Source: Verrucomicrobiota bacterium
GTDB taxonomy: Bacteria > Verrucomicrobiota > Verrucomicrobiia > Chthoniobacterales > UBA6821
NCBI GenBank assembly: GCA_021413925.1
Contig: JAIOPL010000003.1
Coordinates: 1 to 64,000, forward strand
Direction of reading: 5' to 3'
Length of the DNA stretch: 64,000 bases
Made by a program: the position numbers and the translations under genes. Under the pieces are notes generated by a model, which worked only from the letters and a program-made list of their open reading frames with translations, searched no databases and was not told where the DNA came from. Shown here piece after piece: positions 34,549-42,840 of this stretch; position 1 is the first letter of the stretch; every line of letters starts with the position of its first letter.

Positions 34549-37119
34549 TTACAGCCACTTATGCTTGGGGTAGCGGCGTGAAAGCTCCGGCTTGATCTTC
34601 GGATAGGTCTCTTTCCAGAAGGAGTTGAGATCTTTGGTAATCTGAATGGGACGGCGATTGGGGGCCAAGATTTCGATCGTCACTTCGGCTTTCCCTCCCG
34701 CGAGTTTCGGAGCTGAGGTCACGCCGTAGAGATCCTGGATCAGGGCGCTCATGGTGACCTGACCGGTTGCTTTGTAGAGTAGTCGTGCCTTGCGCCCTCC
34801 GGGCAGCTCATGGCGGTCGGGAGCGAGGCGTTCAAGGGCGGAGCGCTGGCCTGGAGTCAGCAGCGACTGGAGAGCTGGGAGAGCCGGTTTATCTTTCACT
34901 TCACGGTAGCCCACGGCTCCCCTGCACCACTCCTCAAGAGCGAGTTGGCGTTCTGTCTCATCGAATGTCGGGAGTTCGAGGTCCGGGTGGTGGTGGGCCA
35001 GCCATTGCACCCGCTGCATCCACTCTTCGGTCTCTTCCTTCCACGTGGGGAGGGGAAGATCCCCCTCGGCCAGAGCGGCAGCCAAGACGCTGGAGGCTTC
35101 CTCGCATGGCTGGGCATCGCGATGGACAGACTCCAGCACGAGATCGCGGAAGACTTTCTCGGTGCGCTTCACGACACGGTTGGTGGATGTGTCGAAGAAG
35201 TAGTCGTTCCTGTCTATGAATTCGTTCGGGAAGAGATCCCTCAGCATCTGCTCGTCGATGGAGGTCACCATCGAGAGCTGGACACGGACATCGCCGCTTC
35301 CCTGGCCGATCTCGCTGATTTCAGCGGCAACGACAAGCCGGCTTTCTGCTGCGGCACTCTCCTTGCTAAGCAGTCCTCGGCGTCCATGGACGATGTCGCA
35401 GAGATTTGTACCAGCGCCTCGCCGACGGGCGACCTGGTCGGCGAAACCGGCCAGAATACAGCGGGCCAATGCCTCGTCAGGGGCGGCTGGGGCGTCGACA
35501 TCAAGTCCTTGATTCTCTGCAAGTCGAAGGAACTGCTCGAAGATCTTGGCCGTCTGCCGCGCGGCATCGCCATGGACGGCGAGTTGGCGGCAGCGGTCTG
35601 CGCGAAAATCATTCTTCTCAGCCCAGCGGAAGGCACGGGCCATTACCAGGAAGTCGGAGCCTCCACCGCCGAAGAGATCTTGACGCTCCTCTTCCGTCTT
35701 GCGGTCTGTGCGGAGTAACAACGGGCGCGACTGGGTCAAGGCCGCCATCAGGGCCACGGCGCGGACACAGCCGTACTCTTGGGCCGCCAAAAGCATGCGG
35801 GCATATCTGGGATGCGTGGGGAAGGCCAGCATCCGGCGTCCCATCGGAGTGATTTCTCCGTCGTGATCGAGTGCCCCGAGATCACGCAGGAGTGTTTCAG
35901 CTCGGGTCAGTGCTTGATCCTTGGGAGCATCCAGCCAGCGGATGGCATCCATGGAAGCGAATCCAGCGGCCTTGAGCGTGAGGAGAACCTCACTCAGGTC
36001 GACGCGATGGATCTCCGGAGCCTCGCGGGGTATGCGCCGCGCATGGTCACGCTCGGTCCAGAGACGGAGACAGACCCCGGGTGCTGTGCGTCCTGCCCGG
36101 CCCGCACGCTGATCGGCCGAGGCGCGACTGATCTTCTCGATCAGGAGTGTATTGATGCCGCGCCGGGGATCGAAACTCGCGATACGGGCCAGGCCGCTGT
36201 CGATGACGCCGGTGACCCCATCGATGGTCAGGGAGGTTTCCGCCACGTTGGTCGCCACGATCACCTTGCGGCTGCCGCCCGACGAGACCGCCGCATCCTG
36301 GTCGGCGGGAGTGAGTTCCCCGTGAAGGGGCAGGGCGGCAATCGTTGCTGGCAGCCGTACCCTCAGCGTCGAGATGGTCCGCGAGATCTCATAGGTGCCC
36401 GGCATGAAGACTAGGAGGTTGCCGGTGGTCTTCTTCAGCATGCTCTCGGCAGCCTCGGCGGCGAGATCCCAAGGCTTCTCCTCTCCGGGATCCCGGGTGA
36501 GGTATTCGATATCGACGGGATGGGTCCGTCCCCCGGAGCGGAGCACAGCGCAGGGTTGCAGATATTCGGCCAGCGCGGAGGTATCCAAGGTCGCCGACAT
36601 GACGATGATCTTCAGATCGGGTCGCCGAGTCGCCTGGAGCTCCAGCGCCTGAGCCAGCGAGATGTCACTGTAGAGGTGCCTCTCATGGAACTCGTCAAAG
36701 AGAAGGGCGCTCACCCCGTGCAGATCGGGATCACCCAGCATCTGTCGGACGAGAATACCCTCTGTGACAAAGAGGAGTCGTGTTGCGGAGCTCGAGGCAT
36801 CATCCAGCCTGATGCGGTAACCGACCTCGTCGCCGACACGACCATTGCGTTCATGGGCGACACGGGCGGCAAGCATGCGAGCGGCAAGCCTTCTTGGCTG
36901 AAGGATCACAGCGCGACCAGAGCCCAAAATCCCCGCATCGAGCAGCATCTGGGGTATCTGGGTCGATTTTCCCGAACCCGTGGGAGCTTCCACGATCACG
37001 CGGTTGCCACGGGTCAGTTCGGAGATGATTCCTTCGCGCAGTTCCTCGATCGGCAGGTCGGTGCGGCGGATAATATTGCTCCTCTCGAATGAGGGGGAGT
37101 TGTTCGGTTCTGGCAACAT
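34549..37119 (-). CDS. hrpB: ATP-dependent helicase HrpB
   Basis: DEAH/RHA-type RNA helicase. The 856-residue protein has motif I GSGKSTQIPQ near residue 47, motif II DEFHER (DEFH in place of DEAH) near 141, motif III SATLD, motif VI QRAGRAGR near 340, then a helicase-associated domain and the HrpB C-terminal domain ending GVTSAPKLAGGKAEVTIEIL...RRYPKHKWL (only key parts given). HrpB proteins act on RNA or ribosome-associated substrates; their exact role is not settled. The start at 37119 is divergent from the next gene, whose start is 27 bp away, so their promoters must overlap or lie within the coding regions. Confidence 0.93.
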   Translation of the reverse strand: MLPEPNNSPSFERSNIIRRTDLPIEELREGIISELTRGNRVIVEAPTGSGKSTQIPQMLLDAGILGSGRAVILQPRRLAARMLAARVAHERNGRVGDEVGYRIRLDDASSSATRLLFVTEGILVRQMLGDPDLHGVSALLFDEFHERHLYSDISLAQALELQATRRPDLKIIVMSATLDTSALAEYLQPCAVLRSGGRTHPVDIEYLTRDPGEEKPWDLAAEAAESMLKKTTGNLLVFMPGTYEISRTISTLRVRLPATIAALPLHGELTPADQDAAVSSGGSRKVIVATNVAETSLTIDGVTGVIDSGLARIASFDPRRGINTLLIEKISRASADQRAGRAGRTAPGVCLRLWTERDHARRIPREAPEIHRVDLSEVLLTLKAAGFASMDAIRWLDAPKDQALTRAETLLRDLGALDHDGEITPMGRRMLAFPTHPRYARMLLAAQEYGCVRAVALMAALTQSRPLLLRTDRKTEEERQDLFGGGGSDFLVMARAFRWAEKNDFRADRCRQLAVHGDAARQTAKIFEQFLRLAENQGLDVDAPAAPDEALARCILAGFADQVARRRGAGTNLCDIVHGRRGLLSKESAAAESRLVVAAEISEIGQGSGDVRVQLSMVTSIDEQMLRDLFPNEFIDRNDYFFDTSTNRVVKRTEKVFRDLVLESVHRDAQPCEEASSVLAAALAEGDLPLPTWKEETEEWMQRVQWLAHHHPDLELPTFDETERQLALEEWCRGAVGYREVKDKPALPALQSLLTPGQRSALERLAPDRHELPGGRKARLLYKATGQVTMSALIQDLYGVTSAPKLAGGKAEVTIEILAPNRRPIQITKDLNSFWKETYPKIKPELSRRYPKHKWL

Positions 37120-37145
37120 GCGGTCATCTGGTGTATCTAGAAATC

Positions 37146-38018
37146 ATGCTGACTGGCAGACATTTTGGCGTTCTGGCGCTGATGGCCATCGGTTGCCACG
37201 GAGCCCAATCCATGGATCCTGTGAATGCCCACATGACGGAGCCGCAGAAGAAGGCCGCCGTTTTCCTGGACGCGCTGAGTGTGCCATCTCCTGGCGAGGT
37301 CTTTGCCGCGCTAAACAAGGCCTGCAGACCCAATTGGGCCACCCTTGTCACGCCCGCCACCGCGCCGGTAACCACTGAGCGTCCTCAGCTTGCCCTAGCC
37401 GTCGGCGTTCTCACGGCCAACGGCTATGTCGCGGTGGAGGCTCAGGACGGCCAACAGGTGAAGAATGTCGGCAGAGAGTTGATGGCCCTTGCCAAGTCGC
37501 TAGGTGTCAGCCAGAGCCTGCTCGGGAGGGGAAACAGTCTCATAGAATTTGCCGATAACAACAATTGGGACGCTCTTGCCGATGAGCTGGAGGCCACCGA
37601 GAACGAGGTTAAAAACACCATGATGGGGCAGAAAGACCGCGATCTGGTCGTTCTTACCTCCGCCGCCGCATGGCTGAGAGGCCTGGAAGTCGCCACCGGC
37701 GTCGTGCTTTCCAGTGATTCTCTTCAGGGGGCCGGGGCGCTTTATCAGCCAGAACTAGCCCGAAGGCTCGCCACGGAACTCGACTCGCTTCCCGATCGTA
37801 TGAAGAGAGGGGCCCTTGTACCGGCGGTAAAGCGCACTATGGAAACAGCGGCCTCCTTGCTTGAGACTCAAGATACCAAGACGGACACCCAGCGTAAAAA
37901 CTACACTAAGATTCATGACGATTGCTCGGCTGTGGTGAAGGCGATCCTGAGCTCCTCGATGAAAGCCCCCTCGACGATTCCTTCGCCCCTTCCGGGGCCT
38001 ACCCCCTCCAAATCATGA
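37146..38018 (+). CDS. Exported protein of unknown function
   Basis: The 290-residue product from the ATG at 37146 has a signal peptide (MLTGRHFGVLALMAIGCHGA, with possible cleavage near residue 20). The rest is mostly alpha-helical and has no motif I recognise. It contains LALAVGVLTANGYVAVEAQDG and a proline/serine-rich C-terminal tail (APSTIPSPLPGPTPSK). An ATG further upstream at 37089 would place non-signal residues first and overlaps hrpB, so I reject it. It overlaps the next gene by 4 bp; that gene also encodes an exported protein, so the two probably act together in the envelope. Confidence 0.7.
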   Translation: MLTGRHFGVLALMAIGCHGAQSMDPVNAHMTEPQKKAAVFLDALSVPSPGEVFAALNKACRPNWATLVTPATAPVTTERPQLALAVGVLTANGYVAVEAQDGQQVKNVGRELMALAKSLGVSQSLLGRGNSLIEFADNNNWDALADELEATENEVKNTMMGQKDRDLVVLTSAAAWLRGLEVATGVVLSSDSLQGAGALYQPELARRLATELDSLPDRMKRGALVPAVKRTMETAASLLETQDTKTDTQRKNYTKIHDDCSAVVKAILSSSMKAPSTIPSPLPGPTPSKS

Positions 38019-38503
38019 GGAAGGAACGACTGCTCCTGCAGGTACTCCTAGTGTTGGTTTTTACTGGAAGGATGATGGCACAGGATGCTCTTCCTTCACT
38101 CCTGAAGGTGGTTGAACCGATTTCGATGGACCCCCGCAGGCTGGCTTTGGAAACGGCCGGGGCTTTTGAGAACGACGGGTTCAGAATCCGTGACGGTGAG
38201 TGGAGCGGCACTCTCTCCAAGGGAATGCCCCTCTTCCTTCAGGTGACGCTCTTTGCCGGAGAGAATTATTGGTTTGTGGCGGCCTCCCCGACGACCGGGG
38301 CCTTGCTGCACGTCACGGTCTATGATGCCTCCGGAAAGCCCATAAAAAGTGAACTCTGGCACAATACGGCCAATGCCGAGGGGACACGGAGTGCCACGGG
38401 AGTTGCGCCGACTCAAAGCGGGAAGTACTTTATCGGAGTGGAGGGTATGAAAGGCCCAACCGAAGGGCCTCTCGATTTTTCTCTGGTCTACTGCTACAAA
38501 TAA
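38015..38503 (+). CDS. Exported beta-rich protein of unknown function
   Basis: The 162-residue product has an N-terminal signal (RKERLLLQVLLVLVFTGRMMA, cleavage likely after MMAQ). The mature part is beta-rich with FLQVTLFAGENYWFVAASP, then LHVTVYDASGKPIKSE and TQSGKYFIGVEGM. That pattern resembles bacterial pre-peptidase or carbohydrate-binding-like sandwich domains, but no family can be named with confidence. I chose the ATG at 38015 because it overlaps the previous stop (ATGA) and begins the signal peptide directly. Confidence 0.65.
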   Translation: MRKERLLLQVLLVLVFTGRMMAQDALPSLLKVVEPISMDPRRLALETAGAFENDGFRIRDGEWSGTLSKGMPLFLQVTLFAGENYWFVAASPTTGALLHVTVYDASGKPIKSELWHNTANAEGTRSATGVAPTQSGKYFIGVEGMKGPTEGPLDFSLVYCYK

Positions 38504-38507
38504 TCCC

Positions 38508-38978
38508 ATGTCCTCGCCCTCACCAGCCACCAAGGAAACCGTCACGGGAGTTCCCGTGAAGCACTTCTCGATATTCCTTCACAACAAGGTGGGGGCCCTT
38601 CTTGAGGTGGTGAAGTTCTTCGAGCAGAAGGGAGTCATTGTTTTGGCCTTCAGCATTGTGGATTCCGCCGAGTCCGCCATTGCCCGCATGATCGTCAGCG
38701 ATCCCGTGCTGGTGGGTAAGTTGTTGCATGAGCGGGATATTGCCTATGTCGAGACCACTGTGCTGGTCGTGGAACTGGCCGAGGGAGCCGCGGATCTGGG
38801 GCGTGTGCTGAATTGTTTGCTGATGGCCGAAGTGAATCTCCTCTTCAGCTATCCCCTGCTTGTGCGCCCCCGCGGCAAGGCCCTGCTGGTCCTCCATGTG
38901 GATGACAACGAATGCGCATCGACCGTCCTGCAAGGGGAGGGGTATCAGATCCTGACTCAGGGAGATCTTTCGCGGTAG
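38508..38978 (+). CDS. Tandem ACT-domain protein
   Basis: The 156-residue cytoplasmic protein has two ACT-like modules. The first is VKHFSIFLHNKVGALLEVVKFFEQKGV followed by LAFSIVDSAESAIARMIVSDP. The second runs from VVELAEGAADLGRVLNCLLMAEVNL to LLVLHVDDNE. ACT domains bind amino acids and regulate enzymes or transcription. It stands 5 bp after the exported protein gene, so the three genes may be co-transcribed, though their roles look unrelated. The leader ends AAATAATCCC. Confidence 0.8.
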   Translation: MSSPSPATKETVTGVPVKHFSIFLHNKVGALLEVVKFFEQKGVIVLAFSIVDSAESAIARMIVSDPVLVGKLLHERDIAYVETTVLVVELAEGAADLGRVLNCLLMAEVNLLFSYPLLVRPRGKALLVLHVDDNECASTVLQGEGYQILTQGDLSR

Positions 38979-39017
38979 GTCTGCAGAAACCCTAGTTTCG
39001 CCACCCCTTTCAAAAGA

Positions 39018-39106
39018 TGGCGGAGGGGGTGGGATTTGAACCCACGGAGGCTTGTGACCTCTCCAGTTTTCAAGACTGGTGCAATAAACCGCTCTACCAC
39101 CCCTCC
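39018..39106 (-). tRNA. tRNA-Ser (TGA)
   Basis: On the minus strand this folds as an 89-nt class II tRNA. The acceptor stem begins GGAGGGG and ends CCCCTCC, followed by G and an encoded CCA. The anticodon stem-loop is CCAGTCTTGAAAACTGG with anticodon TGA. The long variable arm GAGGTCACAAGCCTC and the T-arm GGGTTCAAATCCC are clear. On the plus strand GAAACCCTAGTTTC, a perfect palindrome, lies just beyond its 3' end and may mark termination. Confidence 0.95.
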
Positions 39107-39236
39107 AAGTAGTAGGAATTGTACGTAATGGGATTGCGGGCCTCAAGTCGAGACTTGAGAGTATTTTCCACCTATTGCCTCGCACCTTCCCAGGGGCTTG
39201 ATTCAGTCGCAGTTGAGAACCCATAGTACTGAATCC

Positions 39237-40352
39237 ATGTGGAAGCGTTTCATCCAGTTCATCACGGAATCCACATTCCGGGTGCTTGCGGCGATTTTTC
39301 CGCCGACTCGGGGCGATCTTCCCAAGGATCCCAAGCTGATCTTGATTTTCAGCACGACAGGGATCGGGGATGCCCTGTTCGACACGGCAGCCATTCGGAG
39401 CCTGAGGATCTCTTATCCCCAGGCGAGGATCGTCGTGTGCGCTCATCGCAAGAGGATGACGGTTGCCCGTCATACGCCGGACGTAGACGAGGTGGTCCCC
39501 TACGGCAAATCCCCGTTTCTTTGGATCGGATTGCTTCTGCGATTCCGACGCCAGCGACCCGACCTAGTGATTCTCTTGCGGAGCAATGAGGAGGTTGTTC
39601 CGCTTGCCTATTGCATCAACCGGAAGGCCCTGTTCGGTGGCGAGTGGAGGGCCGGCAATTTCAAGAACCTGCTCTCTCATTCCTTAAGGATGCCTGAAGG
39701 AGAACATATTCTCAGGCATGGGACAGTTATTGCCGAGGCCGCAGGGGGAATAAAACAATTGCCCAAGATGGTTTATGCTCCGAAACCCGAAGACCTCAGC
39801 GGGATCGAGAACAGGTTTCAGGCTTGGGTCCAGACGCCTTTTCTCATCTTCCAGACGGGTGGGGGAAGGACATTGTCATGGAGGAACTGGCCCGTGGAGT
39901 CTTATGTCCGGACCATCCGGTGGCTAGCTGAAGTCAGCGATCTCAAAGTCATCCTGACGGGGGGCAAGGATAATGAGGCCACCGCAGCAGCAATCGAGGA
40001 GGCATGCCCTTGGGTGATCAACCTGTGTAGCAAAACGACATTGGAGGAAACAGCGGCATTATTGACCCGTGCCGTCATGCTCGTAAGTACGGACACCGGC
40101 GTCATGCACCTGGGAATCGCAGTCGGGTGCCCCACGCTTGCCCTGCTGCATCATTCAAGTCCTGCGAGCGGATTTGGCCCAACGGATTTGAGCGATGGAC
40201 ATGAGGTGATCGAGCTCCCCCGTTCCGAGTTGAACCCAGACCAACCCAAGCAACTTCACGGGGAGATGGAGAAAATCCGAGATGAGGATGTCCGCGCGGC
40301 TATCGGGCGGATCCTGAAGCGCCGGGGAGTGAAGATTTCGGAGTCAGTCTAG
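39237..40352 (+). CDS. Glycosyltransferase family 9 (heptosyltransferase-like)
   Basis: The 371-residue protein is a GT-B enzyme of the ADP-heptose:LPS heptosyltransferase type. The N-terminal LILIFSTTGIGDALFDTAAIRSL contains the GxGD motif. The C-terminal part has LILTGG-type KVILTGGKDNEATAA, then VMLVSTDTGVMHLGIAVGCPTLALLHHS, which is the typical D(T/S)G.MH.A sugar-nucleotide site. It probably adds a sugar to the LPS core or another surface glycan. I used the ATG at 39237; a TTG at 39198 preceded by AGGGG could add 13 residues. It is a single gene between tRNA-Ser and tRNA-Thr. Confidence 0.85.
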   Translation: MWKRFIQFITESTFRVLAAIFPPTRGDLPKDPKLILIFSTTGIGDALFDTAAIRSLRISYPQARIVVCAHRKRMTVARHTPDVDEVVPYGKSPFLWIGLLLRFRRQRPDLVILLRSNEEVVPLAYCINRKALFGGEWRAGNFKNLLSHSLRMPEGEHILRHGTVIAEAAGGIKQLPKMVYAPKPEDLSGIENRFQAWVQTPFLIFQTGGGRTLSWRNWPVESYVRTIRWLAEVSDLKVILTGGKDNEATAAAIEEACPWVINLCSKTTLEETAALLTRAVMLVSTDTGVMHLGIAVGCPTLALLHHSSPASGFGPTDLSDGHEVIELPRSELNPDQPKQLHGEMEKIRDEDVRAAIGRILKRRGVKISESV

Positions 40353-40421
40353 TAGGCGCCTGAGCGCCCGATCTTGCCATGGTTTGGAAATCCGTTATTT
40401 TCCAGTTCGTCAGTTTGCGAC

Positions 40422-40497
40422 GCCGCTTTAGCTCAGTTGGTAGAGCATCTCATTCGTAATGAGAGGGTCGCCGGTTCGAATCCGGCAAGCGGCTCCA
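40422..40497 (+). tRNA. tRNA-Thr (CGT)
   Basis: The 76-nt cloverleaf has acceptor stem GCCGCTT/AAGCGGC and D-arm GCTCAGTTGGTAGAGC. The anticodon stem TCTCA/TGAGA carries loop TTCGTAA with anticodon CGT, and the T-arm is GCCGGTTCGAATCCGGC. CCA is encoded. Its last 19 bases (AATCCGGCAAGCGGCTCCA) are repeated exactly at 40753-40771. Confidence 0.96.
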
Positions 40498-40523
40498 TCA
40501 GCTCTGAAAGAGTTTGATGGAGC
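40491..40523 (+). terminator. Hairpin over the tRNA-Thr 3' end
   Basis: GCTCCATCA (40492-40500) pairs with TGATGGAGC (40515-40523), and inside it CTCT (40502-40505) pairs with AGAG (40509-40512). The stem has 13 pairs and a GAA loop. It begins inside the tRNA CCA end and has no T-run. It may help end or process the tRNA transcript, or be a by-product of two facing tRNA-like ends. Confidence 0.4.
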
Positions 40524-40819
40524 GCCGGAGTCGAACCGAGGTTTGACTCGCTCGCTCCTGCTACAGTCTATCCGGCCCATTCCCATGGGCACGTATTGAT
40601 CACCATGCCGCGATTAGCGGCAAACCTTTTTGGCGAAAGCCACACTGTAGCACCCCGCGAAAGAGGGGACATCCGGCAAGCAGTAGAGGTCATGTATTGT
40701 TTGGACTAGAATTCGCGAAGCCATGATCCAGAGCCCTACCGCAGGGAGGGATAATCCGGCAAGCGGCTCCAGCTTTTAACTCACTCGTATGTGGGTACCT
40801 GTGGTAGGCTGAGAAATAG
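40498..40819. other. Structured, gene-free segment ending in a tRNA-Thr 3'-end copy
   Basis: There is no credible coding sequence. The exact 19-bp copy of the tRNA-Thr 3' end is at 40753-40771, and an 11-bp part of it (ATCCGGCAAGC) is at 40671-40681. Stems include GAGTCGAACC/GGTTTGACTC flanked by GGAGCG/CGCTCC (40519-40558) and an 8-bp long-range pair GCTACAGT (40560) with ACTGTAGC (40644-40651). GCCCAT/ATGGGC and TGCCGC/GCGGCA hairpins lie inside that pair, and CCCC/GGGG lies near 40652-40668. On the minus strand 40519-40540 reads like a T-arm plus acceptor end (GGTTCGACTCCGGCGCTCC). It may be a scar of an integrated element or a decayed tRNA-like or tmRNA-like gene. Its boundaries are approximate. 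Confidence 0.5.
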
Positions 40820-41137
40820 ATGAAAAAAACTTTTCCACTCCATGTTCCGGGCAAGGAAGCCCCGAGGGTTCTGGATGCGATCAAGCTTGAGATCACCAAG
40901 TATGTGAAGCGTGAGAGGCGAAAGACATTGCCTCCGGAGTTCGATGTCTGGGATTTCGCATGCAAGGTCGGATCCGACAGCGGGACCGCCACCTCAATCC
41001 CACTGCCTGAGGTTCCGAAGGCAGTGGAGTCTGTCGCTCTGGCGGGCGTGGATGAAGTCTATGTGGAGATCATGGCATCTGCCGGAAACCGGGTGAAGAG
41101 ACCCTCTTCGGCACCTCATCATCGCCGGGAACCGTGA
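40820..41137 (+). CDS. DUF6172 family protein
   Basis: The 105-residue basic protein begins MKKTFPLHVPGKEAPRVLDA, then IKYVKRERRK-type ITKYVKRERRKTLPPEFDVW DFACKVG. This pattern (MKKTF.L...GK...RV.DAIK.E..KY.KRERRK.LP....WDF.CK.G) is what I recall for DUF6172, a small family of unknown function. The C-terminus is VDEVYVEIMASAGNRVKR plus a short basic tail. It overlaps the EngB start by 4 bp, so it is probably co-translated with engB and rsgA, which suggests a role linked to ribosome assembly or RNA; that is inference. Confidence 0.7.
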   Translation: MKKTFPLHVPGKEAPRVLDAIKLEITKYVKRERRKTLPPEFDVWDFACKVGSDSGTATSIPLPEVPKAVESVALAGVDEVYVEIMASAGNRVKRPSSAPHHRREP

Positions 41138-41745
41138 AGATCCTCACCGCGGCTTTCAAGGCGAGTTCTCCCGATCTAGCATCATGCCCGGAATCAGCCC
41201 TGCCGGAATTCGCGCTGATCGGCCGCTCGAATGTCGGAAAATCGTCGCTCATCAATATGCTGACCCGCTCGCAGGGGCTGGCTAAGGTCTCGCAGGTCCC
41301 GGGCAAAACACAGCTGATCAACTTCTTCACGATCAACAACACCTGGAACCTGGTCGATCTGCCAGGCTACGGCTACGCGAAGGTCGGCAAGAAGGAGCGG
41401 GGTAAATTCAGCGCCTTCGTCTCGGACTATCTGCAACACCGCCCCAACCTCCGTGGAACCTTCGTGCTGATCGATTCCCGGCTCAGCCCCCAGGCTATGG
41501 ATCTGGAATTTCTGAACTGGATGGTCGGATGTGGCCTGCCTCTGATCCTGGCCTTTACCAAGACAGACACACTCTCCAAAGGGGCAGTCCAGAAAAACAT
41601 CGAGACTTTCCTGGTCAGCATGCGCGAGATCACCGAGGAGGAGCCGACCTATGTGCTGAGTTCTTCGAAGGATCAGCAGGGTCGTAAGGAAATCCTCAAT
41701 CTGATCGGTGACGCACTCGCAGAAAAATCAGAAACCTCTGCATGA
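41134..41745 (+). CDS. engB: Ribosome biogenesis GTPase EngB/YsxC
   Basis: GTPase needed for large ribosomal subunit assembly. The 203-residue protein has G1 GRSNVGKSSLIN near residue 29, G3 DLPGYGYAKV near 75, G4 TKTD near 149 and G5-like SSSKDQQG near 181. The start is GTG at 41134, overlapping the previous stop. Its own stop overlaps the rsgA ATG (ATGA). The two ribosome-assembly GTPases therefore form one translationally coupled unit. Confidence 0.94.
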   Translation: MKILTAAFKASSPDLASCPESALPEFALIGRSNVGKSSLINMLTRSQGLAKVSQVPGKTQLINFFTINNTWNLVDLPGYGYAKVGKKERGKFSAFVSDYLQHRPNLRGTFVLIDSRLSPQAMDLEFLNWMVGCGLPLILAFTKTDTLSKGAVQKNIETFLVSMREITEEEPTYVLSSSKDQQGRKEILNLIGDALAEKSETSA

Positions 41746-42833
41746 CGCTCGAGGATCTGGGCTGGAACGAGGCCTTCGCGGAAGAGTTCTCCGCATTTGA
41801 TGGAAAGGGCTGGGAACCGGCCCGTCTGATCCGCGACAATAAGATCACCTACGGCGCCCTTATGGGAGATGGCCGTGAGCTGGAAGTGGTGATGGGCGGT
41901 AAGGTCTACCATGATGCCGCCTCGGATGCGGAGCTGCCCGCCGTCGGCGACTGGGTGGCGCTCGAGGTCGGGGACGAGAACAACGAACATATCATCCGGG
42001 CAAGGCTTTCCCGGCAAACCTGCTTCTCCCGGAAAGCATCTGGGAAGCGCATGGAGGAACAGGTGATCGCCTCCAACATCCAGATCGTCGTCGTGGTTAC
42101 CGATGCGGGACCCGACTTCAATCTCCGAAGGATGGAACGGTACTTCGCGATCATTGGCCGCAGTCGGGCCAAAGCGGTGGTGCTGGTCAACAAGGCCGAC
42201 CTTTTCTCTGAAGAGGAGAATCTGGCGGCCGCGGAAGCCATCCGCACCCAGAATCCGGAGGCGGAAGTGCATGTCACTAGCTTAAAGAAAAAGAGCAGCC
42301 TCAAGGCGCTGAAGGCTTATCTGAAGCCGGGCGTTTCCATCACGTTTATCGGATCCAGCGGGACGGGAAAATCCTCAGTGATCAATTACCTGCTTGGTGG
42401 TGACTACCAGTTTACCGACGAGGTCAACGAAAGCACCGGAAAAGGACGGCACACCACCACGGCCCGCGAACTCATGGTGCTGCGGGGCGGCGGGATCATC
42501 ATCGATAACCCCGGCATCAAGGAGGTCCACATGTGGACAGATGAGGCGACGCTCCGCGAGCAGTTTGCGGACATCGTGGAGCTGGCCGGAAAATGCCGAT
42601 TCGACAACTGCCGGCACGGTCCCCACGCGGGCTGCGCGATCCGTGCGGCGATGGCAGAGGGGAAGATGGAACTCTCGCGGCTCGAGGGATTTCTCAAGCT
42701 GGAGGAGGAAATCGAAAAACTCAGGCTCAGCCGACAGAAACGCCAGATGACTCTCGAACGAAGGGAGCGCCAGAACCAACCGAGCAAAGCACGCCGGTAC
42801 GACGCCATGCGTAACCGTCACTTGGAGGAGTAA
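41742..42833 (+). CDS. rsgA: Small ribosomal subunit biogenesis GTPase RsgA
   Basis: Circularly permuted GTPase that acts late in 30S assembly. The 363-residue protein has an N-terminal OB-fold (residues about 35-95), then the permuted order: G4 VNKADL near 147, G5 TSLKKKSS, G1 GSSGTGKSSVINYLLG near 206 and G3 DNPGIKEVH near 251. A C-terminal zinc site is seen in CRFDNCRHGPHAGC. It ends with a basic tail. Its 3' end is only 7 bp from the end of the oppositely oriented uvrC. Confidence 0.94.
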   Translation: MTLEDLGWNEAFAEEFSAFDGKGWEPARLIRDNKITYGALMGDGRELEVVMGGKVYHDAASDAELPAVGDWVALEVGDENNEHIIRARLSRQTCFSRKASGKRMEEQVIASNIQIVVVVTDAGPDFNLRRMERYFAIIGRSRAKAVVLVNKADLFSEEENLAAAEAIRTQNPEAEVHVTSLKKKSSLKALKAYLKPGVSITFIGSSGTGKSSVINYLLGGDYQFTDEVNESTGKGRHTTTARELMVLRGGGIIIDNPGIKEVHMWTDEATLREQFADIVELAGKCRFDNCRHGPHAGCAIRAAMAEGKMELSRLEGFLKLEEEIEKLRLSRQKRQMTLERRERQNQPSKARRYDAMRNRHLEE

Positions 42834-42840
42834 ACGTCTC

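Noticed and set aside
40498-40819. A minus-strand tmRNA gene
   Set aside because: The T-arm-like end and the stems are suggestive, but I found no tag reading frame ending in an ALAA-type peptide and only five pairs for a possible acceptor stem. I kept it as a structured segment only.
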